DNA from: Zoogloea sp.
Lineage (GTDB): Bacteria; Pseudomonadota; Gammaproteobacteria; Burkholderiales; Rhodocyclaceae
DNA: 64,000 nt
Assembly (NCBI RefSeq): GCF_017302315.1
Contig: NZ_JAFLDT010000001.1
Coordinates: 140,108 to 204,107, forward strand
Reading direction: 5' to 3'
This document shows positions 19,835-30,457 of the stretch, one piece after another (positions within the stretch are counted from its first letter, which is position 1; each line of letters starts with the position of its first letter). The translations under genes and the position numbers were made by a program. A model generated the notes under the pieces. The model was given only the letters and a program-made list of their open reading frames with translations, did not search any database and had not been told where the DNA came from.

Positions 19835-20326
19835 CTATCGGTATCTAAGTCTATTTGACAGAAGCTCCGGGAGCCACGGTCTTGAAGCCATCACGGCAGT
19901 TTCAAGGGGGGCAGACAACTGGGACGCCTGCCACCAGGCTTCCTTGGCGAAGCCGCCAATTCCAACGAACAAGGCAACCGCAAAAATGATCAAGCCCCCA
20001 CGCAACAACCCGAAACACGCGCCAAGAAAGCGGTCTGCCACCCCCAGGCCGGCTGCACGAATCAGCTCGCTCAACAGCCAACGCGCCAGTGCAATCGATA
20101 TCAACACCGCAAAAAACACGATCAGGAATGCAGCAACTCCCTGCAACACAGGCTCTTTGACCCATGTCGCCGCAAGGGGCTGAACGTCACCGGCGAACAT
20201 CCTCGCCGCCACGAAAGCCAGAATCCAGGCTCCAAGGGCCACGATCTCGGAAAGCAGGCCACGCCAGAAGCCCAGCAAAGCCGACAATCCCAGCAGGCCC
20301 AGAAGGGTGTAGTCGAAACCGTTCAA
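19835..20326 (-). CDS. cvpA: Colicin V production protein homologue CvpA
   Basis: Inner-membrane protein of 163 aa with about four hydrophobic segments (residues 3-22, 28-46, 64-85 and 102-125). The opening [20 protein letters not shown] and the [15 protein letters not shown] segment are typical of CvpA. It is linked to envelope homeostasis in other bacteria. It lies directly upstream of purF, as in E. coli. Confidence 0.93.
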   Translation of the reverse strand: MNGFDYTLLGLLGLSALLGFWRGLLSEIVALGAWILAFVAARMFAGDVQPLAATWVKEPVLQGVAAFLIVFFAVLISIALARWLLSELIRAAGLGVADRFLGACFGLLRGGLIIFAVALFVGIGGFAKEAWWQASQLSAPLETAVMASRPWLPELLSNRLRYR

Positions 20327-20338
20327 GAGACAGACGAC

Positions 20339-21097
20339 TCAGGGTTTGGCCGCTACAGAGGCCTGGACACCAAGAATCTTGCTGATCCGCGCTGCCGCCT
20401 TGTCGGCCGCGGCCTTGTTCGGAAACGGACCAGCCCTGACCCGCACCTTGTCACCCAGCGGCTCGGTATACGAAGCGTATCCCTCTGCCTTCAACTTGGC
20501 ACGAAGCCCGCTAACGTTGCCCGCCTCGCGGTAGGCCCCAAGCATCACCACATGTGGCGCATCTGCGCCGCCAGGCTTGGGCGTACCGCCCGCCAGCAGC
20601 GCCTTGGCACGCGCAGCTTCCGCTTTTTCCCTTTCCCGCTCCTTCTCCCGTTCCCGCTCTTTCTCCTTTTCCTTCAACCGTGCCGCCTCGATCTTCGGGT
20701 CAGGCTTGGGGGTTTCGGGGCGAGCATCTGCCCTGGATGGGTCTGGCTTGCGAGGGGGAGGAATGAGCTCCTCACCGGGCTTGAAAACAGGACTTTCCAG
20801 CTCAGGCTCCGCCTTCGGACGAAGGGGCTCCTCGGCAACCGGTGGTGCCGTCTCTTCCGCCACCGCACCAGCAACCGGGTGGGCGGGTGCGGGCCCCTTC
20901 CCGGTAATCACGCGGGAAGTGAAATTGCTCCCTTCCTGCCCGGGGATTCGTATCTGGACATCCTGAAGGGGGGTACGCGGCTCGTGATCCATCACCATCG
21001 GAAGCACGATGGCTGCCGCGAGAGCGAGCGCCGCGGATCCGACAAGGCGTCTGCGGGCACGCTTTTTAAGGTCGACCTGGGAATCGTTTTCCGCCAT
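20339..21097 (-). CDS. dedD: SPOR-domain protein (DedD-like)
   Basis: A 252-aa bitopic inner-membrane protein. The N-terminus is cytoplasmic and basic (LKKRARRRLVGSA), followed by one TM helix (about 20-38). A long Pro/charged linker includes an extraordinarily repetitive Lys/Glu/Arg stretch at about residues 137-160 (KEKEKERERE type). The C-terminal SPOR domain (about 175-252, HVVMLGAYREAGNVSGLRAK; VRAGPFPNKAAADKAAARI) binds denuded septal peptidoglycan. The gene order folC-dedD-cvpA-purF is conserved. A division role is inferred from the family. Confidence 0.9.
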   Translation of the reverse strand: MAENDSQVDLKKRARRRLVGSAALALAAAIVLPMVMDHEPRTPLQDVQIRIPGQEGSNFTSRVITGKGPAPAHPVAGAVAEETAPPVAEEPLRPKAEPELESPVFKPGEELIPPPRKPDPSRADARPETPKPDPKIEAARLKEKEKEREREKEREREKAEAARAKALLAGGTPKPGGADAPHVVMLGAYREAGNVSGLRAKLKAEGYASYTEPLGDKVRVRAGPFPNKAAADKAAARISKILGVQASVAAKP

Positions 21098-21113
21098 CTT
21101 GCCGCTATATCAA

Positions 21114-22391
21114 TTACTGGGCTTTCCGGGCGGCAAGCACATCTGCCACGGTCAGGAATGAGCCAAAGACTACGATTCTATCACCCTCGGCCGCCCGCTC
21201 ACGCGTGTGAGCGTAAGCCTCTCGCGGCGAGGCGCACTCACGGATGTCACCGCCAGCACCGCACTCCCTGAGGATCGCCGCCAGTGCGTCCGCACCCAAG
21301 CCCCGAGGCCCAGGCAAACTCGCAACCATCCAGTGATCAACCCGATCTTTCAACAAGCGGATCACGCCAGCCACATCCTTGTCGGCGAGCATTCCCATCA
21401 CCGCCCAAGTCTCCGGGAAGAAGCCCATGCTGGCCAGGTTTTCGCTCAAGACACCTGCTGCCTGTGGGTTGTGAGCCACGTCGAGGACGACCGTGGGGCG
21501 ACCCGGCAAAACCTGGAAACGCCCCGGAAGATCAACAAGCATGAAACCCTGCCGCACCGCCTGCATCGGCACAGGAAGGACGTCACGCAAGGCCTCACAG
21601 ACAGCCATCACCGCGGCAGCATTCAGCAGCTGATTGGTACCACGCAGTGCGGGATAGGCCAGCCCCCCCCGCCTGCTACCTCCGGCAATCCAGAAAGCCC
21701 ATTGATTCTGGTCCCCGGAAAAGCCAAAGTCCCGCCCACTCACCCACAAGTTCGCGCCAATTGCCTCCGCATGCGCGACAAGGGATGCTGGCGGCATGGG
21801 GTCACTACAGATGGCCGGCCGGCCACCGCGGAAGATCCCGGCCTTCTCGAACCCAATGGCCTCACGGGTATCGCCGAGGAAGTCCATGTGGTCCATGGCA
21901 ACACTGGTGACAATGGCACAGTCGGGTTCGAAGACATTGACCGCATCAAGGCGCCCGCCCAACCCCACTTCCAGGATGACTGCATCCAGCCCGGAGCGAC
22001 TGAACGCCACCCATGCGGCCAGAGTCCCATGCTCGAAATAGGTCAGGGGTATCTCACCCCGGGCACGCTCAACCTCGCCGAAAGCATCCACAAGAAGTGC
22101 ATCGGGCGCATCGCGACCGTCAATGCGGACCCGCTCGTTGTAACGCAGCAGATGCGGGGACGTATACACACCAACCCGATAGCCAGCTGCAAGCAGCACG
22201 GACTCAAGCAGGGCACAGGTTGATCCCTTTCCGTTCGTCCCACCCACCGTGATCACCGGGCAGGTTTGAGGAAGCTGCAGGGCATCCCGGACCGCCCTAA
22301 CACGATCAAGCCCAAGCTGAATGGTCTGGGCATGACGCGCCTCAAGGACGTTCAACCATCCATCGAGAGTCTCTGGTAGCTGCATGTTCAA
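21114..22391 (-). CDS. folC: Bifunctional dihydrofolate/folylpolyglutamate synthase
   Basis: Mur-ligase-family enzyme adding glutamate to dihydropteroate and folates, 425 aa. The ATP-binding loop is [20 protein letters not shown] near residue 50. Other family blocks are [32 protein letters not shown] and [12 protein letters not shown]. The start overlaps the accD stop by four bases. Pairing of accD with folC is conserved in proteobacteria. Confidence 0.96.
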   Translation of the reverse strand: MNMQLPETLDGWLNVLEARHAQTIQLGLDRVRAVRDALQLPQTCPVITVGGTNGKGSTCALLESVLLAAGYRVGVYTSPHLLRYNERVRIDGRDAPDALLVDAFGEVERARGEIPLTYFEHGTLAAWVAFSRSGLDAVILEVGLGGRLDAVNVFEPDCAIVTSVAMDHMDFLGDTREAIGFEKAGIFRGGRPAICSDPMPPASLVAHAEAIGANLWVSGRDFGFSGDQNQWAFWIAGGSRRGGLAYPALRGTNQLLNAAAVMAVCEALRDVLPVPMQAVRQGFMLVDLPGRFQVLPGRPTVVLDVAHNPQAAGVLSENLASMGFFPETWAVMGMLADKDVAGVIRLLKDRVDHWMVASLPGPRGLGADALAAILRECGAGGDIRECASPREAYAHTRERAAEGDRIVVFGSFLTVADVLAARKAQ

Positions 22392-23263
22392 GACGCGGTG
22401 GCAACAGAGGCCTGGCGAGTCAGCAAGGTGATGAGTTCGGCCAAGCGGTCTCGCAGATCCCTGCGATCAATGATCATATCCAGCGCCCCCTTCTCAAGCA
22501 GGAACTCCGAGCGCTGGAATCCGGAAGGAAGCGTCTCCCTCACGGTCTGTTCGATGACCCGCGGCCCTGCAAAACCGATCAGGGCACCGGGCTCACCGAT
22601 CACCAGGTCACCCATGAAGGCGAAACTTGCCGAAACCCCGCCCATGGTCGGATCGGTCAGCAAGGTGATGAAGGGCAACCGACGCTCCGCGAGCCGTGTG
22701 ATGGCTGCGGTCGTCTTTGCCATCTGCATAAGCGAAAACAAGCCCTCCTGCATGCGCGCACCACCCGTGGCAGTCACACAGATAAAGGGCAGGCGCTGCT
22801 CAAGCGCAGCCTTCACACCTCGAACGAAACGCTCGCCGACCACCGAGCCCATGGATCCGCCCAGAAACTCAAACTCGAAGCAGGCCACAACCACCGGGAC
22901 CGTCTTGATCGCCCCCTGCACCACCACGAGCGCGTCTGCTTCACCCGTATCCTCGTTGGCTGCAGCAAGACGATCCGGATACCGCTTGGAATCCTTGAAC
23001 TTGAGGGGATCGACCGGCACCACCTCAGCACCGATTTCGAAACGCCCTTCGGAGTCGAGCAGGACATCAATGCGCTGACGCGCCCGAATCCGCTGATGAT
23101 GCCCACACTTGGGGCAGACGTTGAGATTGCTTTCGAGGTCCGAACGATACAGCACGGCCTCACAGGCCGGACACTTGCTCCACAAGCCCTCTGGAATGGA
23201 CTTGCGTGCAGACGGCGTCTCGCGCTTGATCTTCGGCGGCAGCAGTTTCTTCAGCCAGCTCAT
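22388..23263 (-). CDS. accD: Acetyl-CoA carboxylase carboxyltransferase subunit beta
   Basis: Carboxyltransferase beta subunit of acetyl-CoA carboxylase, 291 aa, first step of fatty acid synthesis. The N-terminal four-Cys zinc ribbon is visible ([18 protein letters not shown] and NVCPKCGHH), followed by the crotonase-like core with [20 protein letters not shown] and [18 protein letters not shown]. The start overlaps the trpA stop by four bases. Confidence 0.97.
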   Translation of the reverse strand: MSWLKKLLPPKIKRETPSARKSIPEGLWSKCPACEAVLYRSDLESNLNVCPKCGHHQRIRARQRIDVLLDSEGRFEIGAEVVPVDPLKFKDSKRYPDRLAAANEDTGEADALVVVQGAIKTVPVVVACFEFEFLGGSMGSVVGERFVRGVKAALEQRLPFICVTATGGARMQEGLFSLMQMAKTTAAITRLAERRLPFITLLTDPTMGGVSASFAFMGDLVIGEPGALIGFAGPRVIEQTVRETLPSGFQRSEFLLEKGALDMIIDRRDLRDRLAELITLLTRQASVATAS

Positions 23264-24072
23264 GGGTGCCCCCCTGCAGCGTCGATGGCATGCCGGATAC
23301 CCCGCAGAAAGGCCTCCACTTTGGCCGGAGCATCTTCGGAAGTACTGCCCTCGATTTCCTCAATGATCCGACTACCGATCACCACAGCGTCGGCCAACGC
23401 AGCAATCTTCGCCGCCGTTGCGCCATCGCGGATACCGAAACCGACCCCGACAGGCATGCCTACACGCTGACGAATCGCCGGAATACGACGGGCGACCTCG
23501 TCCAGATCCAGCGCAGCGGAACCCGTGACACCCTTGAGCGAGACATAGTAGATGTAGCCGCTGCCCACCGCAGCCACATCATCGAAACGCTGCTCGGTGG
23601 ATGTGGGAGCAAGCAGAAAAACCGGGTCGAGGCCTGAAGCCCTGCATATCTCGGCGAAATCCCGGCATTCCTCTGGGGGATAGTCCACCACCAGGACCCC
23701 ATCCGCCCCCGCCTCAGCACTGGCCCTGGCAAAGCGCTCGGCCCCCATGGCTTCGATGGGGTTGGCGTAGCCCATGAGCACAACAGGCGTCTGATCCCCC
23801 GTCGCCCGGAAGCTGCGCACAATATCAAGCACCTTGCGCATGCTCATGCCGGCCGCCAAGGCACGCTCGGAGGCACGCTGGATGGTGGGGCCATCGGCCA
23901 TGGGATCGGAAAAGGGCACACCAAGCTCAATGATGTCTGCCCCGCCGGCCACGAGTGCCTTCATCAGGGGCAGGGTCATTTCGGGAGCTGGATCACCAGC
24001 GGTGATAAAGGGAATCAGCGCCTTGCGCCCTTCGCTCTCAAGCCGCTTGAAAGTCTGTTGAATTCTGGACAT
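23260..24072 (-). CDS. trpA: Tryptophan synthase alpha chain
   Basis: Cleaves indole-3-glycerol phosphate and passes indole to TrpB, 270 aa. The catalytic residues are seen in [20 protein letters not shown] (Glu and Asp). Other blocks are [22 protein letters not shown] and [11 protein letters not shown]. It is 56 bases downstream of trpB and overlaps accD by four bases. Confidence 0.97.
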   Translation of the reverse strand: MSRIQQTFKRLESEGRKALIPFITAGDPAPEMTLPLMKALVAGGADIIELGVPFSDPMADGPTIQRASERALAAGMSMRKVLDIVRSFRATGDQTPVVLMGYANPIEAMGAERFARASAEAGADGVLVVDYPPEECRDFAEICRASGLDPVFLLAPTSTEQRFDDVAAVGSGYIYYVSLKGVTGSAALDLDEVARRIPAIRQRVGMPVGVGFGIRDGATAAKIAALADAVVIGSRIIEEIEGSTSEDAPAKVEAFLRGIRHAIDAAGGHP

Positions 24073-24128
24073 GGATGGCTATCAATGGTCTGCGGCCCCA
24101 TCCGGAAACCCGGAAGGGGCCGCGAAAA

Positions 24129-25340
24129 TCAGAACTGGATGCCGGACTTCTCGGCAACGGTGTGCATGTCCTTGTCGCCACGACCGGACAGATTCACCAG
24201 CAGGATCTTGTCCTTGGGGAGCGTCGGGGCAAGCTTGGCGGCATAAGCCAAGGCATGGGATGACTCAAGTGCCGGGATGATACCCTCGAAACGGCACAGA
24301 TCATGAAAGGCCTGGAGCGCCTCAGCATCGGTGATCCCGACGTACTCAGCGCGCTGGATGTCCTTCAGCCATGCATGCTCGGGGCCCACGCCGGGATAGT
24401 CGAGGCCCGCGGAGATCGAGTGCGTCTCGATGATCTGGCCATCCTCGTCCTGCAGCAGATAAGTACGGTTTCCATGCAGGACTCCGGGCCGGCCCGCCGA
24501 CAGGGATGCCGCATGCTGGCCCGTCTCGATCCCGCTACCTGCCGCTTCGACGCCCACCAGGCGTACATCCCCGTGGCCAATGTAAGGATGGAAGATCCCC
24601 ATCGCATTGGAGCCGCCACCGACGCAGGCAATCACATAATCCGGCTGACAACCGGTCATGTCGGGCATCTGCTCGATACACTCCTTGCCGATCACGGACT
24701 GAAAGTCCCTGACCATCATGGGGTAAGGGTGCGGACCTGCCACCGTGCCGATAATGTAGAAGGTGTCATTGATGTTGGTGACCCAGTCACGCATGGCCTC
24801 ATTGAGGGCGTCCTTGAGGGTCTTCGAGCCGCTCTCTACCGGCACCACGGTCGCACCCAGCAGTTTCATCCGATACACGTTCGCCGCCTGACGACGGACG
24901 TCCTCGGAGCCCATATAGACCACGCACTTCATGCCATAACGCGCTGCCACGGTGGCCGTCGCAACGCCATGCTGACCGGCGCCGGTCTCGGCAATTACGC
25001 GCGGCTTCCCCATCCTGCGGGCAAGCATGGCCTGACCAATACAGTTGTTAACCTTGTGGGCGCCTGTGTGATTCAGGTCTTCACGTTTCAGGTAGATCTG
25101 GGCTCCGCCAAGGAGGCCGGACCAGCGCTTGGCATGGTAAATCGGGCTCGGACGCCCGACATAATGCTTGAGTTCGTACTCGAACTCCGCCACGAAGGCC
25201 GGATCACGCTGGGCCTCTTCGTAAGCCTCGCGCAGCTCGGTCAGGGCCGGAATCAATGTCTCGGCGACAAAGATACCGCCGTAGGGACCAAAGTGTCCTC
25301 GCGCATCGGGAAGATCGTAGGGGGCATCAGCCATGTGCAT
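24129..25340 (-). CDS. trpB: Tryptophan synthase beta chain
   Basis: PLP enzyme condensing indole with serine, 403 aa. The PLP lysine lies in [14 protein letters not shown], and the phosphate-binding glycines in [12 protein letters not shown]. The start is ATG 25340 ([20 protein letters not shown]), with GGAG six bases upstream; ATG 25334 is possible, and the longer ORF to 25478 lies inside trpF in another frame. It overlaps trpF by 14 bases. Confidence 0.96.
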   Translation of the reverse strand: MHMADAPYDLPDARGHFGPYGGIFVAETLIPALTELREAYEEAQRDPAFVAEFEYELKHYVGRPSPIYHAKRWSGLLGGAQIYLKREDLNHTGAHKVNNCIGQAMLARRMGKPRVIAETGAGQHGVATATVAARYGMKCVVYMGSEDVRRQAANVYRMKLLGATVVPVESGSKTLKDALNEAMRDWVTNINDTFYIIGTVAGPHPYPMMVRDFQSVIGKECIEQMPDMTGCQPDYVIACVGGGSNAMGIFHPYIGHGDVRLVGVEAAGSGIETGQHAASLSAGRPGVLHGNRTYLLQDEDGQIIETHSISAGLDYPGVGPEHAWLKDIQRAEYVGITDAEALQAFHDLCRFEGIIPALESSHALAYAAKLAPTLPKDKILLVNLSGRGDKDMHTVAEKSGIQF

Positions 25341-25959
25341 TTTGAACTCCGGCAACAAACTCGGTGATCCGGGCGGCATCTTTGATTCCCTTGGCGGCTT
25401 CAACACCGCTGGACACGTCCACCGCCCAGGGCCGGACACGCCTGATTGCCTCAGCCACATTACCGGCATGCAGGCCACCGGACAGAATCAAGGGCAAGGG
25501 CAGCACGGAAGGAATCAGCGACCAGTCAAAGGTCTCGCCGCCACCACCATAACCTTCGACAAAAGCGTCGAGGAGCAATCCCTGGGCGCTCGCAAAGGAA
25601 GCCGCGTATTTTAACAGATCAATCCCTTGCCGCATCCGTGCCGCCTTGATGTAAGGCAGACCGTACCCGAGACAATCGGGTTCCATCTCATCCCCGTGAA
25701 ACTGAAGTAATTGTAGAGGAACCGCGTCCAGCACCCGTGCCACCTCCTCCCGCGATGGGTTCACGAACAACCCAACCGCAGTCACGAATGGCGGCAGCAA
25801 ACGAGCGAGCACCGCAGCACGAGTAGGCGTAACGTACCGTGGACTCGGGGGATAGAAGACAAAACCAATGGCGTCGGCACCGGCATTCACAGCGGCACGG
25901 ACATCATCCTCGCGGGTAAGACCACAGATCTTGATTCGGGTGCGATGCACGGCGATCAC
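25327..25959 (-). CDS. trpF: Phosphoribosylanthranilate isomerase
   Basis: Amadori isomerase of tryptophan synthesis, 210 aa. It has [16 protein letters not shown] with the catalytic Cys near the N-terminus, [20 protein letters not shown], and the C-terminal [16 protein letters not shown] with the catalytic Asp. I place the start at GTG 25959, which overlaps the truA TGA in a GTGA arrangement. The longer frame to 26037 is inside truA. trpF separated from trpDC but joined to trpBA is usual in beta-proteobacteria. Confidence 0.95.
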   Translation of the reverse strand: MIAVHRTRIKICGLTREDDVRAAVNAGADAIGFVFYPPSPRYVTPTRAAVLARLLPPFVTAVGLFVNPSREEVARVLDAVPLQLLQFHGDEMEPDCLGYGLPYIKAARMRQGIDLLKYAASFASAQGLLLDAFVEGYGGGGETFDWSLIPSVLPLPLILSGGLHAGNVAEAIRRVRPWAVDVSSGVEAAKGIKDAARITEFVAGVQNAHG

Positions 25960-26750
25960 GTCACAAGGAGTTGCGGAGGCGCGATGATACGCCCCCCATC
26001 GGGCAGCGGCCACCGCTCCGGGTACTCGACGCCACAAAGGTAAAGACCATCAGGGGCAAACGTTGGAGCCGCCAGACTACGCTGGCGAGCAGCGAGAAGC
26101 TCCGCCATCCACGTCACTGGATAACGCCCCTTGCCGACATACACCAGCGAGCCGACAAGATTGCGGATCATGTGATGAAGAAAGGCGTTGGCGTGGAAGT
26201 CAAACACGATCACTTCACCAAACCGCTTCACCGAAACACTGTGCATATGGCGCACGGGAGACTTGGCTTGGCACTGGGCAGCCCGAAAGGAGGTGAAATC
26301 ATGCACCCCGAGAAGACACTGCGCCGCCTCGTTCATCGCCACGGCATTGAGCAGACCATGGGCCCAGCCAACCCTCCCTTCGAGCACTCCAGGCCGTACT
26401 CGGCGATTCAGCAGCACGTACCGGTAGTGACGGGACGTGGCACTGAAGCGGGCATGAAAGTCGTCGTCCACCACCACGGCCCAGAGCACACCAACACTCG
26501 CTGGTGCGTGACTGTTGACGCCCCGCACCCACGCCTCAAGCGGCCGGTCAGCGGATGTATCGAAATGGGCCACCTGTGTGGTCGCATGTACCCCCGTATC
26601 TGTCCGACCTGCACAGACGAGCTTGACCGACTCACCTGCAATCGTGGCAAGTGCCGCTTCCAGTACGTCCTGCACGGTCCGCCCGTGAGGCTGTGTCTGC
26701 CACCCCTCAAACGCGCTCCCTGCATACTCGACACCTATCGCCACCCTCAC
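25956..26750 (-). CDS. truA: tRNA pseudouridine(38-40) synthase TruA
   Basis: Modifies positions 38-40 in the anticodon stem of many tRNAs, 264 aa. The catalytic Asp is in [18 protein letters not shown]. Other family blocks are YEGFEGWQ-like ([19 protein letters not shown]), [10 protein letters not shown] and [16 protein letters not shown]. The start is assigned to GTG 26750 because it overlaps the upstream gene's TGA in a GTGA arrangement and gives the normal N-terminus [10 protein letters not shown]; the ORF open to 26882 is an overcall. Confidence 0.95.
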   Translation of the reverse strand: MRVAIGVEYAGSAFEGWQTQPHGRTVQDVLEAALATIAGESVKLVCAGRTDTGVHATTQVAHFDTSADRPLEAWVRGVNSHAPASVGVLWAVVVDDDFHARFSATSRHYRYVLLNRRVRPGVLEGRVGWAHGLLNAVAMNEAAQCLLGVHDFTSFRAAQCQAKSPVRHMHSVSVKRFGEVIVFDFHANAFLHHMIRNLVGSLVYVGKGRYPVTWMAELLAARQRSLAAPTFAPDGLYLCGVEYPERWPLPDGGRIIAPPQLLVT

Positions 26751-27349
26751 CGAAAAATCCCCCACACCCCGAGCAAGATCACCGTGCCCACAGCCACCCA
26801 GTCCCACCAGGCCATTGCAACACGCTGCAGCACCAAGACCTCGCCAATCAGATCCGAGTGAGCGACAAGCAACGCCCTCCACCCCCCCGGCGGTGATGCT
26901 TCAGCGTAACGAAAGACAAGCAGCAGACGAACAGCCAGACGCTCGGAGCACACCCCAAGAAAGGTCAGAGGTCTTGCCAAGGTAGCGATCCCCGAAACCA
27001 GTGAGGTCTCATTGGAAAATTCGAGGAGGATCGCAACCAGCAACACCACTGCCAGCAGTCGCCACGCGTGAGTCAGCGCAAGAGCCAAGCCCTCAACACT
27101 CGGACCTGTCTGTCCAAGCGCAGGCAAGATTGCCTCGCCCGGAGTGAAAAAGCCGAAAAGCACGAGCAAAGCCAGAAGAAGATAACGGATGCGACGAACC
27201 AGTACCCAGGCGCGTCTGCCGGCAAACACGAACGCCACCGCCCCAATGAAAAGCCCGAAACCCCACAACAAAGGGCCTCGGGCCGACTGCACCAAGACAA
27301 CCAACGCCCCCCAGACAATCAGTCGGGTCGCTGGATGAAAATCAGGCAT
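26747..27349 (-). CDS. CbiQ/EcfT-like transmembrane protein
   Basis: A 200-aa polytopic membrane protein with about five hydrophobic segments. Its layout resembles the T component of energy-coupling-factor transporters: an N-terminal HPATRLIVWGALVVLVQSAR block and an amphipathic C-terminal region. The ATP-binding and substrate-specific components expected of an ECF transporter are not in the window. A CbiQ-like gene between fimV and truA is recurrent in beta-proteobacteria, but its function is unknown to me. It overlaps truA by four bases and starts 31 bases after the fimV stop. Confidence 0.7.
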   Translation of the reverse strand: MPDFHPATRLIVWGALVVLVQSARGPLLWGFGLFIGAVAFVFAGRRAWVLVRRIRYLLLALLVLFGFFTPGEAILPALGQTGPSVEGLALALTHAWRLLAVVLLVAILLEFSNETSLVSGIATLARPLTFLGVCSERLAVRLLLVFRYAEASPPGGWRALLVAHSDLIGEVLVLQRVAMAWWDWVAVGTVILLGVWGIFR

Positions 27350-27380
27350 CTATCGCCGTACTATAAAGTTCCTCTAGAAC

Positions 27381-30323
27381 TCAGGAGAGGCGGGCAAGGA
27401 TGACTCGAGCCTCATCTTTCTGGCGACCCGAACCTTCGCGCAAGACCTCCTCGACCAACTCGCGGGCACCATCCTTGTCACCCATTTCTTCATAGGCGCG
27501 CGCCAACTCCAGTTTTGTAGCAACCTCCTGCTGCAGATCAAGATCAAGCGGCGGCTCGGTCGGCGGGCCGGCATCCGGCATCTCCTGCGGCATTGAAGCC
27601 GAAGCCTTCAGATCAAGGTCGATGTTTGCCAGATCCGCCACCTGTGTAAAGGCAGTCGACGGAGCCGGACTGGCAGTGGATTTCTCGTCAAGCTCGAAGT
27701 CAAAATCAAGCAAGCTGCTGTCAAAACTGGTCTTCTCGAGATCAACAGTGGCCGCATCAACAGGCATCCTGAGGGCGTCATCAGCGAGCGTCGCTGTGAG
27801 ATCAACGTCGACCGTCGCATCGGGACCAGGAGCGGCTTGCCTTTCGCCAAACTCGGAACTTATCTCGAAATCCAGATCGCTGGGATCAGGAAGACTGAAA
27901 TCTTCGGCAAGCCGCTGCGGTCGGGTGGAGGTTTCCTCGAAACTCCGAGCCATTGCATCACCCGCAACCAGCGTCGCTCCAGCCCCTGGTGACACTGCGG
28001 AGGTCGTGTCGATGTCAAGCCCAAGATCAAAATCAAGCCCGCTGCTCAAGGTACCGCCTACAGGTGACGCCGTGACGGTAGAGGCATGGACGTCCGAATT
28101 CAGATCGAGATCGAAGTCGAGAACCGAAGTGTCCGGAATACCCGTTGAAAGCCCCTGCACCGGTGCCGGAGAGACCGCCCGCTCAATATCCTCAAGACTT
28201 GCATACTGATTAAGCTCGCCAGGCAAGGCCCAGGTGTCTTTCAGCTGCGACGGAGATTCCAGCGGATCGTCGGACACCGCAGCAGTTGCCATGAAATCTG
28301 CCGTCGGACTGGGAGCAGACTCCCTGGCAGCCGGGCGCGCCTGCCCTGCCTGGACAAAACCGGTCTCTCCCGCTGCGACAGCCGCCGCACCACTCATTGC
28401 AGCAGATCTTGCCACGGGGGCGACCTGAGCAACAGATCCGACTGCGGGGATTCGATACAGCGGGCTCTCGGGATCAAACTTTCTGCCAAGGGAGGCTGCC
28501 TTCTCCCAGTCGGGACCATTGCCACCGGTCAGCGAATACAACTCGGTGGCTGTCGTCTCAAACTGCTTGAGATTCTTCCTTTGAGCATAGATCTCCAGCA
28601 ACTTGAGATGCACCCCGGTGCGCCCCGGATCGGTTTTCAGTGCATCAAGCAAAATTTCCTCGGCCTGGGCATCACGCCCATAGGCCATATACACATCGGC
28701 CTCGGCCACCGGATCCACACCCTCATCCGTATCAATGGACGAAAGGCCTGACTGGCTGAAGTCAGTCTGAATTTGACTGGTGCTGCCGGTATCGACGCTC
28801 TGACCGCCCGCGCTACCGAATACCGAATTGGATCCGTCACCAAACTCCGAAAGCGCAGGAGTCGTTGTCGGTGCCCCGCCCGCGGAACGGCGCTGATAGA
28901 CCTTATAGCCACCCCAGCCAAGCAAGAGGGCCAGAATCCCGCCGCCACCCAACAGCAGGGACATGTCTTCCGGTGCGCTGGCCTGAACCGAAGGAGCCTT
29001 TGGCGGCTCCGGTGCAGGTTTGGGCTCGGCAACGACTTGCGGCGCGGGCTTGACCTCGGGTACAGGCTCCTGAGGCTTGGGCGCTTCCTGAGCCACCGCA
29101 GGCGCTGGCGTCTGAACCTGCGGCGCCGGCTCGGCGACCGGAGGCGCAGTGACAGGCGCATCAACTCGGGCCGGCTCCGGCTGTGCCTGTGCCATACCCT
29201 GGCTCTTGAGCTCAACCAGACGCTGAAGCTCCTTGATGCTCTTCTCGAGCTCCGCCAGACGAGTATTCGCCTCTCGCAAGGCCTTGTCGCGGGAGACAAG
29301 ATCTTCTTCCAGCGCCTGTAAGCGGGCGACCGACTTCTCATTGCCAGCTGTCGAACCGGCCTTCAACCCCTCTTCGCTCTTGGAGACCTTTAGCTGGTCA
29401 GCTACACCGGCGGCGGCCGGAGCCCGGTCCTCGACCTTCGCGCCAATCCGCCCACTGCTGCCTTGCTGGGCGGGCGCCTCCTTAGCAGGCATGCCCGCGG
29501 CCTGCTCGGCAAGCTTCTGACGGTAGCGGCCAAAATCCGACGAATGGGCGACAACCTGCGGCCTGGGCGCCCCCCCTGCGAGCTGCCTGGCACTCTCGGC
29601 ATCGGGGATACGGAGAATCTTGCCTGCCTGAAGACGATTCATGTTGTCCGCATCAAAGGCCGAACGATTGCCCTGAAACAGGGCAAGGAGCATCTGCTCC
29701 ATCGATACACCTTCAGGGCGATTTTCGGCAGCAATGCGATTCAGCGTATCACCGGGCTGCACCATATACGTACGCCCTGCTCCGCCAGATGCCGCGGGAG
29801 CACGGGCGACCCTCGCCACGGTCGGTCGCTTGGCAGATGCAGCAAAACCACTGCTTGAAACCCCTGGGCGCATTTCCGGAGAGGCAACAGGTGGTGCAGC
29901 CACCCGACTCGAACCCAGATCGGGCGGATCAAGCAGGAAAGTGTATTCGCGGATCAGCCGGCCAGCAGACCAGTTGAGTTCAACAAGCATGTCCACGAAG
30001 GGTTCGTTGATCGGACGCTCACTGGTGACCCGCACCACCGCCCCCCCACCTCTGCGCTCAATGGACATGCGCAAGCCACTGACCGATGGTACGAAATCGA
30101 TACCTGCCTGCCTGAATGCTTCAGCAGAGGCGAGTCGCGCGGTCATGTTTTGAAGTTCTTCAGGCGTGGCGGAAATATCCACTTCCGCACGAAGAGGCTG
30201 TCCGAGTCCGCTGAGAACGGTGATGCGTCCGAGACCGGCAGCATTGGCGCCGAAAGACAGGGCGCTGATGGATGCTGCAATCAGGGTGCGTTTGAGCCGG
30301 CTTTTCACGAGGTTCTTGGGCAC
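27381..30323 (-). CDS. fimV: FimV-like pilus/peptidoglycan-binding protein
   Basis: Large inner-membrane hub protein for type IV pilus assembly and polar organisation, about 980 aa. An N-terminal export signal (RLKRTLIAASISALSFGANA) precedes the FimV core AGLGRITVLSGLGQPLRAEV. A LysM domain lies at about 190-245 (YMVQPGDTLNRIAAENRP). A coiled coil at about 340-385 and a Pro-rich linker come before a TM helix near 470-490 (LLLGGGGILALLLGWGGYKV). A long acidic cytoplasmic region follows, with a TPR-like segment (YMAYGRDAQAEEILLDALK) and the C-terminal FimV domain (VATKLELARAYEEMGDKDGA). I prefer GTG 30323, which gives a normal signal peptide; ATG 30368 adds 15 residues but sits against a strong hairpin. 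Neither has a clear ribosome site. Confidence 0.9.
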   Translation of the reverse strand: MPKNLVKSRLKRTLIAASISALSFGANAAGLGRITVLSGLGQPLRAEVDISATPEELQNMTARLASAEAFRQAGIDFVPSVSGLRMSIERRGGGAVVRVTSERPINEPFVDMLVELNWSAGRLIREYTFLLDPPDLGSSRVAAPPVASPEMRPGVSSSGFAASAKRPTVARVARAPAASGGAGRTYMVQPGDTLNRIAAENRPEGVSMEQMLLALFQGNRSAFDADNMNRLQAGKILRIPDAESARQLAGGAPRPQVVAHSSDFGRYRQKLAEQAAGMPAKEAPAQQGSSGRIGAKVEDRAPAAAGVADQLKVSKSEEGLKAGSTAGNEKSVARLQALEEDLVSRDKALREANTRLAELEKSIKELQRLVELKSQGMAQAQPEPARVDAPVTAPPVAEPAPQVQTPAPAVAQEAPKPQEPVPEVKPAPQVVAEPKPAPEPPKAPSVQASAPEDMSLLLGGGGILALLLGWGGYKVYQRRSAGGAPTTTPALSEFGDGSNSVFGSAGGQSVDTGSTSQIQTDFSQSGLSSIDTDEGVDPVAEADVYMAYGRDAQAEEILLDALKTDPGRTGVHLKLLEIYAQRKNLKQFETTATELYSLTGGNGPDWEKAASLGRKFDPESPLYRIPAVGSVAQVAPVARSAAMSGAAAVAAGETGFVQAGQARPAARESAPSPTADFMATAAVSDDPLESPSQLKDTWALPGELNQYASLEDIERAVSPAPVQGLSTGIPDTSVLDFDLDLNSDVHASTVTASPVGGTLSSGLDFDLGLDIDTTSAVSPGAGATLVAGDAMARSFEETSTRPQRLAEDFSLPDPSDLDFEISSEFGERQAAPGPDATVDVDLTATLADDALRMPVDAATVDLEKTSFDSSLLDFDFELDEKSTASPAPSTAFTQVADLANIDLDLKASASMPQEMPDAGPPTEPPLDLDLQQEVATKLELARAYEEMGDKDGARELVEEVLREGSGRQKDEARVILARLS

Positions 30324-30376
30324 GAAGGCTTGTCGTCGAAATCGAGTTGCTGATGAACATAACATCATGGGTTTGG

Positions 30377-30411
30377 TGAGGCAAGTTCAAGCCATGTTTG
30401 AACTTGCCTCA
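30377..30411 (-). repeat. 14-bp perfect inverted repeat just upstream of fimV
   Basis: Arms 30377-30390 (TGAGGCAAGTTCAA) and 30398-30411 are exact reverse complements around a 7-base loop. The hairpin lies between the asd terminator and the fimV start, with no T tract after it on the minus strand. It could be an operator or a translational control structure. Confidence 0.75.
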
Positions 30412-30427
30412 CACCTGCGACCCACGG

Positions 30428-30453
30428 AAAAAAGGCGGCCAAGGCCGCCTTTT
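30428..30453 (-). terminator. Rho-independent terminator after asd
   Basis: On the minus strand, AAGGCGGCC and GGCCGCC arms around a two-base centre are followed by six T (30433 down to 30428). It splits the leuCDB-asd part from fimV onward. Confidence 0.88.
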
Positions 30454-30457
30454 CGAC

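Noticed and set aside
18283-19848. A 521-codon frame antisense to purF
   Set aside because: purF is fully supported by Cys2 and the PRPP motif on the other strand; the antisense product has no family features.
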